Shown here: positions 20,851 through 29,358 of the stretch, one piece after another
Layout of the letters: every line of letters begins with the position of its first letter
How positions within the stretch are numbered: position 1 is the first letter of the stretch
Assembly: GCA_019448385.1 (NCBI GenBank)
Contig: JAGTXO010000040.1
Span: 1 to 64,000, forward strand
Length of the DNA: 64,000 nucleotides
Direction of reading: 5' to 3'
From: Diacronema lutheri
Lineage: Eukaryota > Haptophyta > Pavlovophyceae > Pavlovales > Pavlovaceae
The notes under the pieces: model-generated
What the model saw: only the letters and a program-made list of their open reading frames with translations
Told to the model about the DNA's origin: nothing
Databases searched by the model: none
Translations under genes and position numbers: made by a program

Positions 20851-23800
20851 TCACCTCCACTCATTGTCAAACGTGCCGCCCGCGCTGCTCGCCGTGCTCT
20901 GCGCAGACGCCGCCCGCCCGCGCACGGCGGCGGGCGGCGCAAGGCCCGCGCCGCCGCCCGCTCCAAACTCGCTGGACGGCCGCGCGCTCGCGCCGGCGGG
21001 CGCCGTCTCGCCCGACGGGCGCCCGCCGCCGCCGCCGGCGCGCGAGCGCGCGATGCCGCCGCCGCCGCCGGCACCGGCGGGCGCGGGCGGCGGGCGGCTC
21101 GGCGCGCCCGCCGCGGCGCCGTCGCCGTCGCCGCCGTCGCCGTCGCCGCCGTCGTCGTCGCCGCCGTCGTCGCCGCCGCCGTCGCCGTCGCCGCCGTCGT
21201 CGTCGTCGCCGTTGGCGCCCGTGCCGTGCGCGCCGGCCTCGTCAACGACGTCGTCGTCGTCGTCGGACGAGAGCCCGCCCGCGCCGACGCCGTACGCTTC
21301 GTCAAGCCGCGCCGAGAATAAAAACGCGCCGAGCGCGCCGGAATAACCCTCGTGCTTTAAAAAGAGCGCCGGCACCGAGCCGCCGGACCAGCGGGACACA
21401 TAGTAGGCGAGCGTGCGCAGTGCGATCTGGTTGGAGTGGAGGAAGGTGCCGGAGAAGACAAGCCTGCTCGCACCGCCGTTCAGCGCGCTCAAATACGCCA
21501 CCTGTGCGATCACCTGCGCACAGGCGGCAAGCCCGCGTCCACCGCCAGGCACGCCGAGCGCGCGCGCGTGAGCGCCGCGTGCACCGCGCGCGCGCGCGCC
21601 TGGCGGTGGGCGCGCGCGCGCGCCTGCGAGATCATCACGAGCAGCGCGCGGCACACGTCCGCCTTGCCCACGCCCTCATACGGGTCCTCGCGCCGCAGAA
21701 CCTTCCCGAACATGGACGCGATCAATTTTGGCGGCAAACCGAACGCGTCATACCCGCCGCCGCCATAAATGTCCTCCACGAGCAAATTGACCTGCACACA
21801 GAGCACAGCGCGGCACGCGCGCGCAGCCGCGCGCCGGAATCGCGCGCCTCACGCGAGCGCGCGCGCGCGCGCGCGCGCGCGGCGGCGGCGGCGCACACGC
21901 GGGCGGCTGTCGCGCGCACCTTGGCGTCGTCGCCGCCCGCCGCGTTCTCGAGCGCCTCGTCGAAGGTGTCGCCGCAGCCGAGGAGGCGGCAGAGGCCGAG
22001 AAAGGTGCCGCCCCCCACGGCCGTGCCGCTGACACGCTCAAAATCGTCCTGTCAAGCGGGGCGGGGCAGGGCGGGCAGGGCGGGGCGGGGAAGGGCGGGG
22101 AAGGGCGGGGAAGGGCGGGGTGACGGCAAGGCAGTGCAGGGCGGGAATCGTCCTGACAAGCGGGGCAGGGCAGGGCGGGGCGAGGCGGGGCAGGGCGGGG
22201 CGGGGCAGGGCGGGGCGGGGCGGGGCGGGGCGGGGCAGGGCGGGGCGAAGCGGGGCGGGGCGGGGCGGGGCGAAGCAGGGCGAAGCAGGGCAGCGCGGGG
22301 AAGGGCGGGGCGGGGCGGGGTGACGGCAAGGCAGGGCGGGGCAGTGCAGGGCGGGCAGGGCGGTGCAGGGCGGGGCAGGGCCGCGGGAAGGGCGGCACGG
22401 CGGCAGGGCAGAAAAGGGGCATCCGTGCCGCCCGCAGTTTAAATAGGGCCGACGCCAACGATCGCCTCGCGGGGCCACGCCGCGCCGCGCGAGCGAACGC
22501 GCGGCGTCGCCGCGCCGCGCTTCGCGCTCGCGCGCCGGCGCGCGGCGCGGCGCATTTTTAATGTTGAGACGGCACGGCGGCAGCGCGGAGGCGGCAAGCC
22601 GCGCACCTCCGAGCGGATGCGCAGGATGGCTTCGGGTTAGGGTTAGGGTTAGGGTTAGGGTTAGGGGGTAGGGGTAGGGTTAGGGGTAGGGGTAGGGGTA
22701 GGGATAGGGCGCAAGCCGCGCACCTCCGAGCGGATGCGCAGGATGGCTTCGGGTTAGGGTTAGGGTTAGGGTTAGAGGTAGGGGTAGGGTCAGGGGTAGG
22801 GTTAGGGTTAGGGTTAGGGCGCACGCACCTCCGAGCGGATGCGCAGGATGGAGACGCCCGAGCCGATGTTGACCAGGATGAAGGGGAACGTGCCGCCCTC
22901 GGGGATCTGGTACGCCACGGCTTCCATCGCCTCGCCCGCCGTGCTCGCGTAGTCGGCGGCGTCGTCGTCGTCGTCGTCGTCGCCGCTCGAGGCCGCGCGC
23001 GCGTCGGCGGATGCGGGAGCGGCGAGTCCGGGGGCGGCGGGTCCGGGGGCGGCGGATCCGGGGGCGGCGGGTCCGGGGGCGGCGGGTCCGGGGGCGGCGG
23101 GTCCGGGGGCGGCGGGTCCGGGGGCGGCGGGTCCGGGAGCGGCGGGTCCGGGGGCGGCACGACGCGCCCCGCCGGCCGCGCCGGCCGCGCCCTGCCCGTC
23201 GCCCTCGCGCGGCGCGCCTCCGCCCTGCGCCGGCGGCCATCGCTCCCGGTGTTGCTCCCGGTATTCGAACAGCTCGTCCGGTACGTTAGCGAGAAGCCAC
23301 GTGACGCCCTTCACGCAGCACGCGAGCTCGTCGAGCTTCTCGAGCGTGACGCCGAGCTGCGATTCAAAGTCGGCGGCGAACTTGTGCGCGCCGCCGCCCG
23401 TCGCGTATATCGTCGTCGCCTCCGCCTGCAGCCGCTCGGCGCGGACGAGTTCCAGGAAGTTTCCCATGCGCCGCGTTTCAAACCGGATGAAGTGCAGCGT
23501 GCCCTGCAGCGCGCCGAGCTGCAGGTGGACGTCGCGCACGCCGGTCTCGTACGTCGACGACGCGCGGATGAACGAAGCGAGCCGCCGAAGCGACGCCTTG
23601 GACTTGCGCCGAGGTTCAAAATGGACAATTTTCGCCAGGCTGCCGCCAATGTCGAGCCCAAAATAGATGCGCATGTAACGGCCGCCGCCGCCCGCGCGGC
23701 CGGCCGGCGCGCCAGACGCGCCTCCGGCGCGGCCGACCGCGCCGCGCGCGCGCTGCGCGCCCGCGCTCGCCACGCCCGCGTCGTGCGGCTGGTGGCCGCT

Positions 23801-24334
23801 CGCCGCCGCGGCCGCGGCCGCGCGCTCCGACGCGTGCACCTTGGCCTGCTCGGCGGTGAGGCCGCCGCGGCGCAGGTCTGTGGTCGACGGTCGTTCGGCC
23901 ATGGCGCCAATGCCGGGCAGCGTGCGCGCGCGCGACTTGCGATGCAGCGCCGCCTGGTGCGGCGGCGACGCGGCGTGCGCCTCGTGCGGCCAATGCGTCG
24001 CGCGCCCAAACTGGGGCGACGCGAGCGGGCTCGCGCTGCGCGCGCCGCGCGCGTCGGCGCCGAGCAGCGCGCGCGGGCCACACGCGCGCCACAGCCGGCC
24101 GAGCACGCCGACGTCGCCCTCGTCGGCGCCGGCGCCCTCGCGCGCGCGCTGGCGCCCAAATGGCGCGAGCGACGCCACGGCCGTCGGCGGCCGCTCGGGC
24201 GCGAAGCGCGCGCGAGCGCGGCTGAGCGCGGCCGTGGCAGCTCGCCTCCGCCGCCGTCTGCGCAGCTCGCAGAGCAGCGCGGCGACCACCGCAATCCCGG
24301 CCGCCGCCGCGACCACTACCGCGCGGCCGCTCAT
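20851..24334 (-). CDS. PANK: Pantothenate kinase, eukaryotic type II, with N-terminal membrane anchor
   Basis: First enzyme of coenzyme A synthesis (ATP + pantothenate to 4'-phosphopantothenate). Exons 24334-22829, 22048-21920, 21791-21624 and 21513-20851, all phase 0, give 821 aa. Introns 1 and 2 are GT-AG; intron 3 is GC-AG. Family blocks appear in order: [18 protein letters not shown] (about residue 222), [20 protein letters not shown] (the Glu matching the human catalytic Glu), [13 protein letters not shown], then across the junction [20 protein letters not shown], then [17 protein letters not shown] and [15 protein letters not shown]. About 220 extra N-terminal residues include a hydrophobic segment at 5-22. 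An acidic insert of Ala/Gly/Pro repeats (about 400-475) splits the kinase domain, and the last 130 residues are Asp/Gly-rich low complexity. The start ATG is 138 bp from the divergent neighbour at 24473. Confidence 0.92.
22055..22390. repeat. GGGGCGGGGCA-type minisatellite in PANK intron 1
   Basis: Degenerate repeats of GGGCGGGGCAGG fill the acceptor-proximal part of intron 1. The segment GTGACGGCAAGGCAG occurs twice (about 22121 and 22320), indicating a larger higher-order duplication. Confidence 0.85.
22591..22851. repeat. Three copies of an exon end plus splice donor, separated by TTAGGG repeats
   Basis: A 27-nt block containing the last exon-1 bases and the GTGCG donor of PANK (minus strand) occurs at about 22603-22629, 22720-22746 and, as the functional copy, about 22825-22851. 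Between the copies lie TTAGGG and degenerate GGGTAGGGG telomere-type repeats (22634-22709 and 22750-22819). Confidence 0.92.
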
Positions 24335-24472
24335 CCGCTCGCGGCCCGGCCGTGGGCCAGGATGGGGGCCGGGCCAGGATGGGGGCCTCCGAGGCCCGAT
24401 GGGAATCCGACACGACGTGCGGTATGAGATCGGAAATCCAGCGTATTCAAACTTCAAACAAGTTCGGTGGGG

Positions 24473-25216
24473 ATGGAGGACAAGCTGGAGGACAAGCTCG
24501 GCTTGTCCCTCGACGACCTGATCAAGACGAGCAAGCGCGAGAAGGTGGCGGCGCGCAAGCCGGCGGGTGATAAGGCCGCGCAGGTCAAGGCGCGCTCGCA
24601 GGCGCTCCGTGCCGAGAAGGTCGGCCGCGCGCGCGGGATGGACGTCGACGCGGGCGCGGCCCGCGGCGCCGGCGGCGGCGCCGGCGCCAAGAAGAAGGTG
24701 ATCGTCAAGCCGACGACGAAGGCCGTGCGCCCGATGAAGGTGGGCATCGGTCGCGCGCGCCCCACGCAGGCCGCCACCAAGGCCAGCCGCGGCACGGTGG
24801 GCACGCCCAAGGGCGGCAGGGGCGCGCCGGGCAAGGGCGCCAAGGGGGGCGCGCCCGCGCCGACCGGCCTCATCGTGAAGGTGCGCGTCGACTCGCCGGC
24901 GCGCAGCCCGCCTGCGGCGGTCGGCCGTGGCCGCGCCCCGGCTGGGCGCGGCGGCCGCGGCGGCCGCTCGCCCGCTCTCGTGCAGCCGATGCCCGGCCGG
25001 CGGCCGCCCGCGCCTGCCGGCAAGGGCCGCGGCGGCGGCAGCAGCGGCGGCGGCGGAGCCGCCAAGCGTAGCGGGCGCGGCATCGTCAAGCCGGTGCCGC
25101 GCGCGCCTGTGAGCGCCTTCGGCTCGAAGACGGCCAACGCCGCCGCGCAGGCCTCCGCGCGCCGCGGCAAGGGCGCGCGCGCCGCGTCGGTCGGCAAGGC
25201 GCGCGGCCGCAAGTGA
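24473..25216 (+). CDS. Arg/Gly-rich protein with UAP56-binding motif (mRNA export adaptor-like)
   Basis: Single-exon gene of 247 aa. The N-terminal LGLSLDDLIKTSKREK matches the UAP56-binding motif of ALYREF and UIF/FYTTD1, consensus LDMSLDDIIK, which recruits the DEAD-box helicase UAP56 during mRNA export. The rest is basic and rich in RGRG/GGRGGR tracts, as in RNA-binding tails. The RRM of ALYREF is absent, so the closer analogue is UIF or another RRM-less adaptor (inference). I chose the ATG at 24473; a GTG two codons upstream is in frame. The divergent neighbour is PANK. Nuclear location is expected from the motif and the basic composition. Confidence 0.65.
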   Translation: MEDKLEDKLGLSLDDLIKTSKREKVAARKPAGDKAAQVKARSQALRAEKVGRARGMDVDAGAARGAGGGAGAKKKVIVKPTTKAVRPMKVGIGRARPTQAATKASRGTVGTPKGGRGAPGKGAKGGAPAPTGLIVKVRVDSPARSPPAAVGRGRAPAGRGGRGGRSPALVQPMPGRRPPAPAGKGRGGGSSGGGGAAKRSGRGIVKPVPRAPVSAFGSKTANAAAQASARRGKGARAASVGKARGRK

Positions 25217-25690
25217 AATGCCGCAACTGGATGTCCGCACCTGACTGACGCGACGCGACGACAGCGCGCGCGCGCGCGGGCCGAGCCGAGCCGGCTGGCT
25301 ATGTATGATCGCGCGCGCGCTCGCGCCTCGCGCGCTGTGCCTCGCTGGCTTGCGACTGTCCGGGGCGCGCCGGGGCGCGCCGCGCGCGCCGCGCCGGCGC
25401 GCGGCGCGCGCGGCGCCGTCTGCGCTCGTGGCACGCGTTGCCGGTGGGGCGCGCGGCGCCGTGCGACGACGTGCTTCGGGTCGCGTGCTGGCAACGGCCC
25501 TGGCGCACGCCTCGTGCGCATCCGGCGCGACGTTGCGGCGAGGAGACAGCTGCAATCCCCGCAGTCGACACAATTCCGACCGTACGGATTCCGAGTTCCG
25601 ACCGTACGGATCGTCCAGCGCAGCCGCGTCGCGCCCGCACTCGGCGGCGCGCGCCGTCGGGCCGTGGGCCGTGCGGCGCCGCGCGTCGTG
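25217..25690. other. Spacer with short palindromes, no gene recognised
   Basis: The area contains GC-alternating runs and the element CCGACCGTACGG repeated twice at about 25577-25610, itself nearly palindromic. It lies between the 3' ends of two convergent genes. Confidence 0.45.
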
Positions 25691-25699
25691 GCGGTGGCA

Positions 25700-26130
25700 A
25701 CGGCCGCTGTCAGAGCACGCTCATGGGCCATGGCCATCTGATCCCGTCCGGAAACAGCCGTCCGGAAACGGCCGCTGTCAGAGCACGCTCATGGGCCATG
25801 GCCATCTGATCCCGTCCGGAAACGGCCATCCGGAAACGGCCGCTGTCAGAGCACGCTCATGGGCCATGGCCATCTGATCCCGTCCGGAAACGGCTGTCCG
25901 GAACGGCCGCTGTCAGAGCACGCTCATGGGCCATGGCCATCTGATCCCGTCCGGAAACGGCTGTCCGGGACGGCCGCTGTCAGAGCACGCTCATGGGCCA
26001 TGGCCATCTGATCCCGTCCGGAAACAACCGTCCGGAAACGGCCGCTGTCAGAGCACGCTCATGGGCCATGGCCATCTGATCCCGTCCGGAAACGGCCGTC
26101 CGGAACGGCCGCTGTCAGAGCACGCTCATG
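25700..26130. repeat. Seven-copy 67-68 bp tandem array overlapping a stop-codon region
   Basis: The marker CAGAGCACGCTCATG starts at 25711, 25779, 25847, 25914, 25981, 26049 and 26116, spaced 67-68 bp. The last copy contains the stop codon and the final residues MAMSVL of the adjacent minus-strand gene. The other six are copies of that CDS end plus its 3' flank (CGTCCGGAAACGGC). Confidence 0.95.
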
Positions 26131-27420
26131 GCCATCTGCTCCGCCCACTGTGGGCGGTATGCCTCGAGAACGCGATGCGCCTCGTGCGCACTGAGCGGCA
26201 CGCCGCGCGCGGCCGCCGCGTCGAGCGCCGCTCGCAAGCACGCGCGCACCGCCGCGGAGAGCGGCGCGGCGTCGAGGTTGTGCGCCGAGATCGTCCCGTC
26301 GCCGCCGGCGTCGACGGCCGAGATGATCGCGACGACCTCGCGGTGCTCCTCGAGCGCCTTGTGCGCGCAGTCCACCGTCAGCTCGCGCCCGGACGCGCGG
26401 ATCGACGAGAGCGTCTCGAGCAGGTGCTCCCGCTCGTCCTCGGAGATGCCGTCGGCGTTGGCGATGTTGTGCGCCGTTAGCCAACCCTCGCCCGACTCGA
26501 TCGCTCGCACGATGGCGACGATCTCGCGGTGCTCCTCGAGCGCCGCGTGCGCCTCGTCGAGCGTGAGCGCCGCGCGCGCGCCGCGCGCGCCCGCGCGCCG
26601 GATCGTCTCGAGGACATGCTCGCGCTCCTCCGCGGAGATGCGTAACGGCACACGTAACGGCACGGCGGCGCGCGCCGACGGGGCGCCGCCGTCGGGCGCG
26701 GCGAGCGCGGCGGATGCAACGAGCACGTCCGCTTCGCTGAGCCAGCCGTCGCCGTCCGCGTCGAGCGCGCGCACGAGCCGACGCACCTCGCGGTGCTCCT
26801 CCAGCGCCTCATGCGCCTCGTCGGCCGTGAGCGCCGCGCCGAGCGCCTCGCGCTTCTCGAGCGCCTCCGCCAGGTGCTCCTTCTCGTCGTCGGCGAGATG
26901 CGCGGATGCTGCGATCTCGTCCGCCGTGAGCACGCGCCCCGCCGCGCCGTCCGGCGCGCCGAGCAGCCGGATTGCCGTTACACAGTACTCGTGCTCGCGC
27001 AGTTCGACCGTCGCGTCGTCCGCCGTCACGTCGACGCCGGCGGCCTGCGCGCTGGCGAGCACGTCGAGGAGGTGCTCCTTCTCGTCGTCTGCGGCGAGCG
27101 GCGCGAACACGCCGTGCGCGACGAGGGCGCAGTCGGTTGGCGCGCGCGTGCGCGCGTGCGCGCGGGGACGTGCGTCGGCCGCGCGGCGGCTTCGCGCGCG
27201 CGTGGCGCGCGGCGCGGCGCGCGCGCGCGCGCGCACCGGAGAGGTGCGAGGAAGAGATGATCTGCGCGGGAGTAAGGGGCGGCGAATGCGGCGAGCTTCC
27301 CGCCGTGCGCGGCGAGCCGCTGCTCCACGCCGCGTGCGCGAACGCGAGCTCCGCTTCGGAGGGTGGCGCGAAGCCGCGCGCGGGCAGGGCAAACGCCGCG
27401 CTGCCGCTGCTCGCAAGCAT
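26115..27420 (-). CDS. EF-hand-like helical repeat protein, function unknown
   Basis: Exons 27420-27237 and 27088-26115 (GT-AG intron of 148 bp, phase 1) give 385 aa. The protein is built from a repeat of about 70-80 residues: an (A/S)DDEKEHL-type helix, a GxxLTxDEAHxALEEHRE helix, then a possible calcium loop such as DADGDGWLSEAD or DAGGDGTISAHN. Two loops keep most acidic EF-hand ligands; others (ESGEGWLTAHN) have lost them. The splice choice is supported by the repeat itself, since joining gives SSHLSDDEKEHL, parallel to ASAHLADDEKEHL in the next unit. The C-terminal codons lie in the last copy of the 68-bp array. I cannot name the family beyond EF-hand-like. Confidence 0.65.
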
Positions 27421-27746
27421 CGGGCTGGCGGCGGAAGGATCGACGAAGTGGCGCGTGGCCGTCTGGCGGCCGGCGGCGCTGCACCCGAGAAGCGCGCGCG
27501 CGCCTGCGGGCGGGCTGGCGAGCGGCCCGCGCTCCGGCGCCTGCTGCCGGACCTGTGAGGGCGCCCCTTTGGGGAAGAGTGCCGACAGAATGCCCGGAAA
27601 ACCCCGAGTAGATCCGGTACCCAAAGATTCAAAAGCAGCGTGCAAGATTCCGGCCAAGTCAGGGAAGACGTCGGAGTGTCCAGAGGCGCCATACTTTGCC
27701 AGTGTGGGTTTAAAATTTCGATGAATCAGCAGGCGAAAAGCGGCCC

Positions 27747-29159
27747 TCACGCCGACGGGTGGCGCGGCGTGAGCGGTGGCGCGCCGCACGCGGCGGACGG
27801 CGCGCGGTTGAGGTCGAGCGGCGAGCCATCGAACATGTTGCTCGCCGCGTAAGCCACTCGCGCTGGCGCGCCCGCCGGCGCCGCGGCCGCGCAGCCGCGC
27901 GCGGCGCCGAGCGGCTCGCGCGCGAGCGCCCACTCGAGCGCTGCGGCGCGGTTGAGCGGGCGCACGCCCAGGTGCGGCCGGTCGAGCAGCTCGCGCACGC
28001 CGAGCAGCACCGCGCGCACCGGGTCCGCCGGCCGGCAGCGCGCGCGCAGCGCCGCGGCGCACACCGTCCCGTCCGCGCGCACGTTCGGGTGCGCGACGGG
28101 CGGCGAGACCACGCGCACGACGGGGAGGAAGAAGGCGTCGGCGTCGGCGTGGGCGTGAGCGTGAGCGTCGGCATCGTCCACGCTGCCGCCGCCACCCGCC
28201 GACGCCGGCGTCCCGCCGCGCCGCCCCGCACCGCGCGCGCGCGCGCGCCGTTCCGTCCGTCGCGCGCTCGCCGCGTCGGCGTCGACGGCGCGCCCGGCGG
28301 CGACGCCAAAGGCGAGGACGAGGCGGAAGGTCACGTCGGCGTCGGGCCGGCCGGAGATGCCGCGCACCGTCGCGTTCCACACCAGCATGTCCTCTTGCAC
28401 CGGAAACGCAGAAACGGCACCGATGGCGCCGACATTCGACGCGCCCGCGCCAGCGATGGCGGCAGGTGCGCTGACGAGCTCGAGCAGGTCGCGGCGCAGC
28501 CGCTTCTGCAGGAGGTCGGGCAGCGTGGGCGCGGGCGTGTGCGGCGGTAGCGAGAGCGGCGCGCACGCGCCCGCGCCTGGCGACGCGGCGGCGGCCGCGG
28601 GCACGCGGCCGTCGCGCGTCGCGCCGCCGGCCGACGCTGCGCCGGCGTGCGGCGTCGGCGGCGTGGCGCCGCCCGCGTTCAGGTCGAGGTAGGAGAGCGC
28701 CTTGCGCGCGTCGGGAGTCGTCACGTTCAGCCGCAGCGAGTGCACGCGCGTCGCGAGCGCGCCCACGCCCGCGTTCTCGGGCGACGGCGGCGAGCCGTCG
28801 GCCGCGGGCGGCCCGCCCGCCGTACGTGCGAGGCCCCAGCGCGCGCAGACGGCGAGGCGCGCAAAAATACGCGAGGGATGGTCGAGCGCGGCAAGCTCGC
28901 CCACCGGATCCGGCGCGTCGCCGAACCGCTCGGCGAGTAGCCCCGCCCACAGCGCGCGGTCGCCACACGCGCCGCGCAGCGTGCGGCACGTCGCGCGCAG
29001 CGCCGCAACGTGCTCGGCGGGTAGGCAGCGGCAGATGGCGGCGAGAAGCTCGGGTGCGAGCAAAGCAAGCGACGGCAGCGCTGCGCAAGCGCCAGCTGGC
29101 GCAACCGCCGCGACGCGCCGCGCCGACAGCGACGCGCCCGGCCGTGTGGCGTGCAGCAT
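27747..29159 (-). CDS. F-box protein fused to a ubiquitin-conjugating (E2/UBC) fold
   Basis: Single frame of 470 aa from the ATG at 29159; an upstream in-frame ATG at 29567 would overlap the divergent uL2m gene and is less likely. Residues about 31-78 form an F-box (LLAPELLAAICRCLPAEHVAALRATCRTL), the SKP1-binding module of SCF ligases. From about 185 a UBC fold follows: LLQKRLRRDLLELV (helix 1), MLVWNATVRGISGRPDADVTFRLVLAF, VVRVVSPPVAHPNV, DGTVC. The HPN motif and the Cys of DGTVC occupy the E2 active-site positions, so it may be catalytic rather than a UEV. About 50 low-complexity residues split the UBC fold between FRLVLAFG and FFLPVVRV and could be an unspliced intron. A covalent F-box/E2 pairing would put both activities on one chain (inference). 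Confidence 0.7.
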   Translation of the reverse strand: MLHATRPGASLSARRVAAVAPAGACAALPSLALLAPELLAAICRCLPAEHVAALRATCRTLRGACGDRALWAGLLAERFGDAPDPVGELAALDHPSRIFARLAVCARWGLARTAGGPPAADGSPPSPENAGVGALATRVHSLRLNVTTPDARKALSYLDLNAGGATPPTPHAGAASAGGATRDGRVPAAAAASPGAGACAPLSLPPHTPAPTLPDLLQKRLRRDLLELVSAPAAIAGAGASNVGAIGAVSAFPVQEDMLVWNATVRGISGRPDADVTFRLVLAFGVAAGRAVDADAASARRTERRARARGAGRRGGTPASAGGGGSVDDADAHAHAHADADAFFLPVVRVVSPPVAHPNVRADGTVCAAALRARCRPADPVRAVLLGVRELLDRPHLGVRPLNRAAALEWALAREPLGAARGCAAAAPAGAPARVAYAASNMFDGSPLDLNRAPSAACGAPPLTPRHPSA

Positions 29160-29358
29160 CTCACGCGCGTTTGAATTCGCGATTGCGCGCGAAATGAGTC
29201 CGGGGCTGTCCGGCGCGACTCGTCTTTCGTTGCGCGACGAGAGAGAGGGGAGGACCGTGAGGGCGCCTGCTGGGGGGGCCAAGGCCGACAGGCCAGCGCA
29301 GCGGGGGCGGAGGACTCGGCGCGCCTCGAGCAGCGCGGCGTCGACGCGCGCGCAAACG

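Noticed and set aside
25700-26130. CRISPR array
   Set aside because: Units are head-to-tail direct repeats with no unique spacers. The same applies to the 73-bp and 36-bp arrays.
26809-29088. A single 759-aa minus-strand protein through 26.8-29.1 kb
   Set aside because: Most of it is an out-of-frame shadow of the F-box/E2 gene. Only its last part is real, as exon 1 of the EF-hand-like gene.
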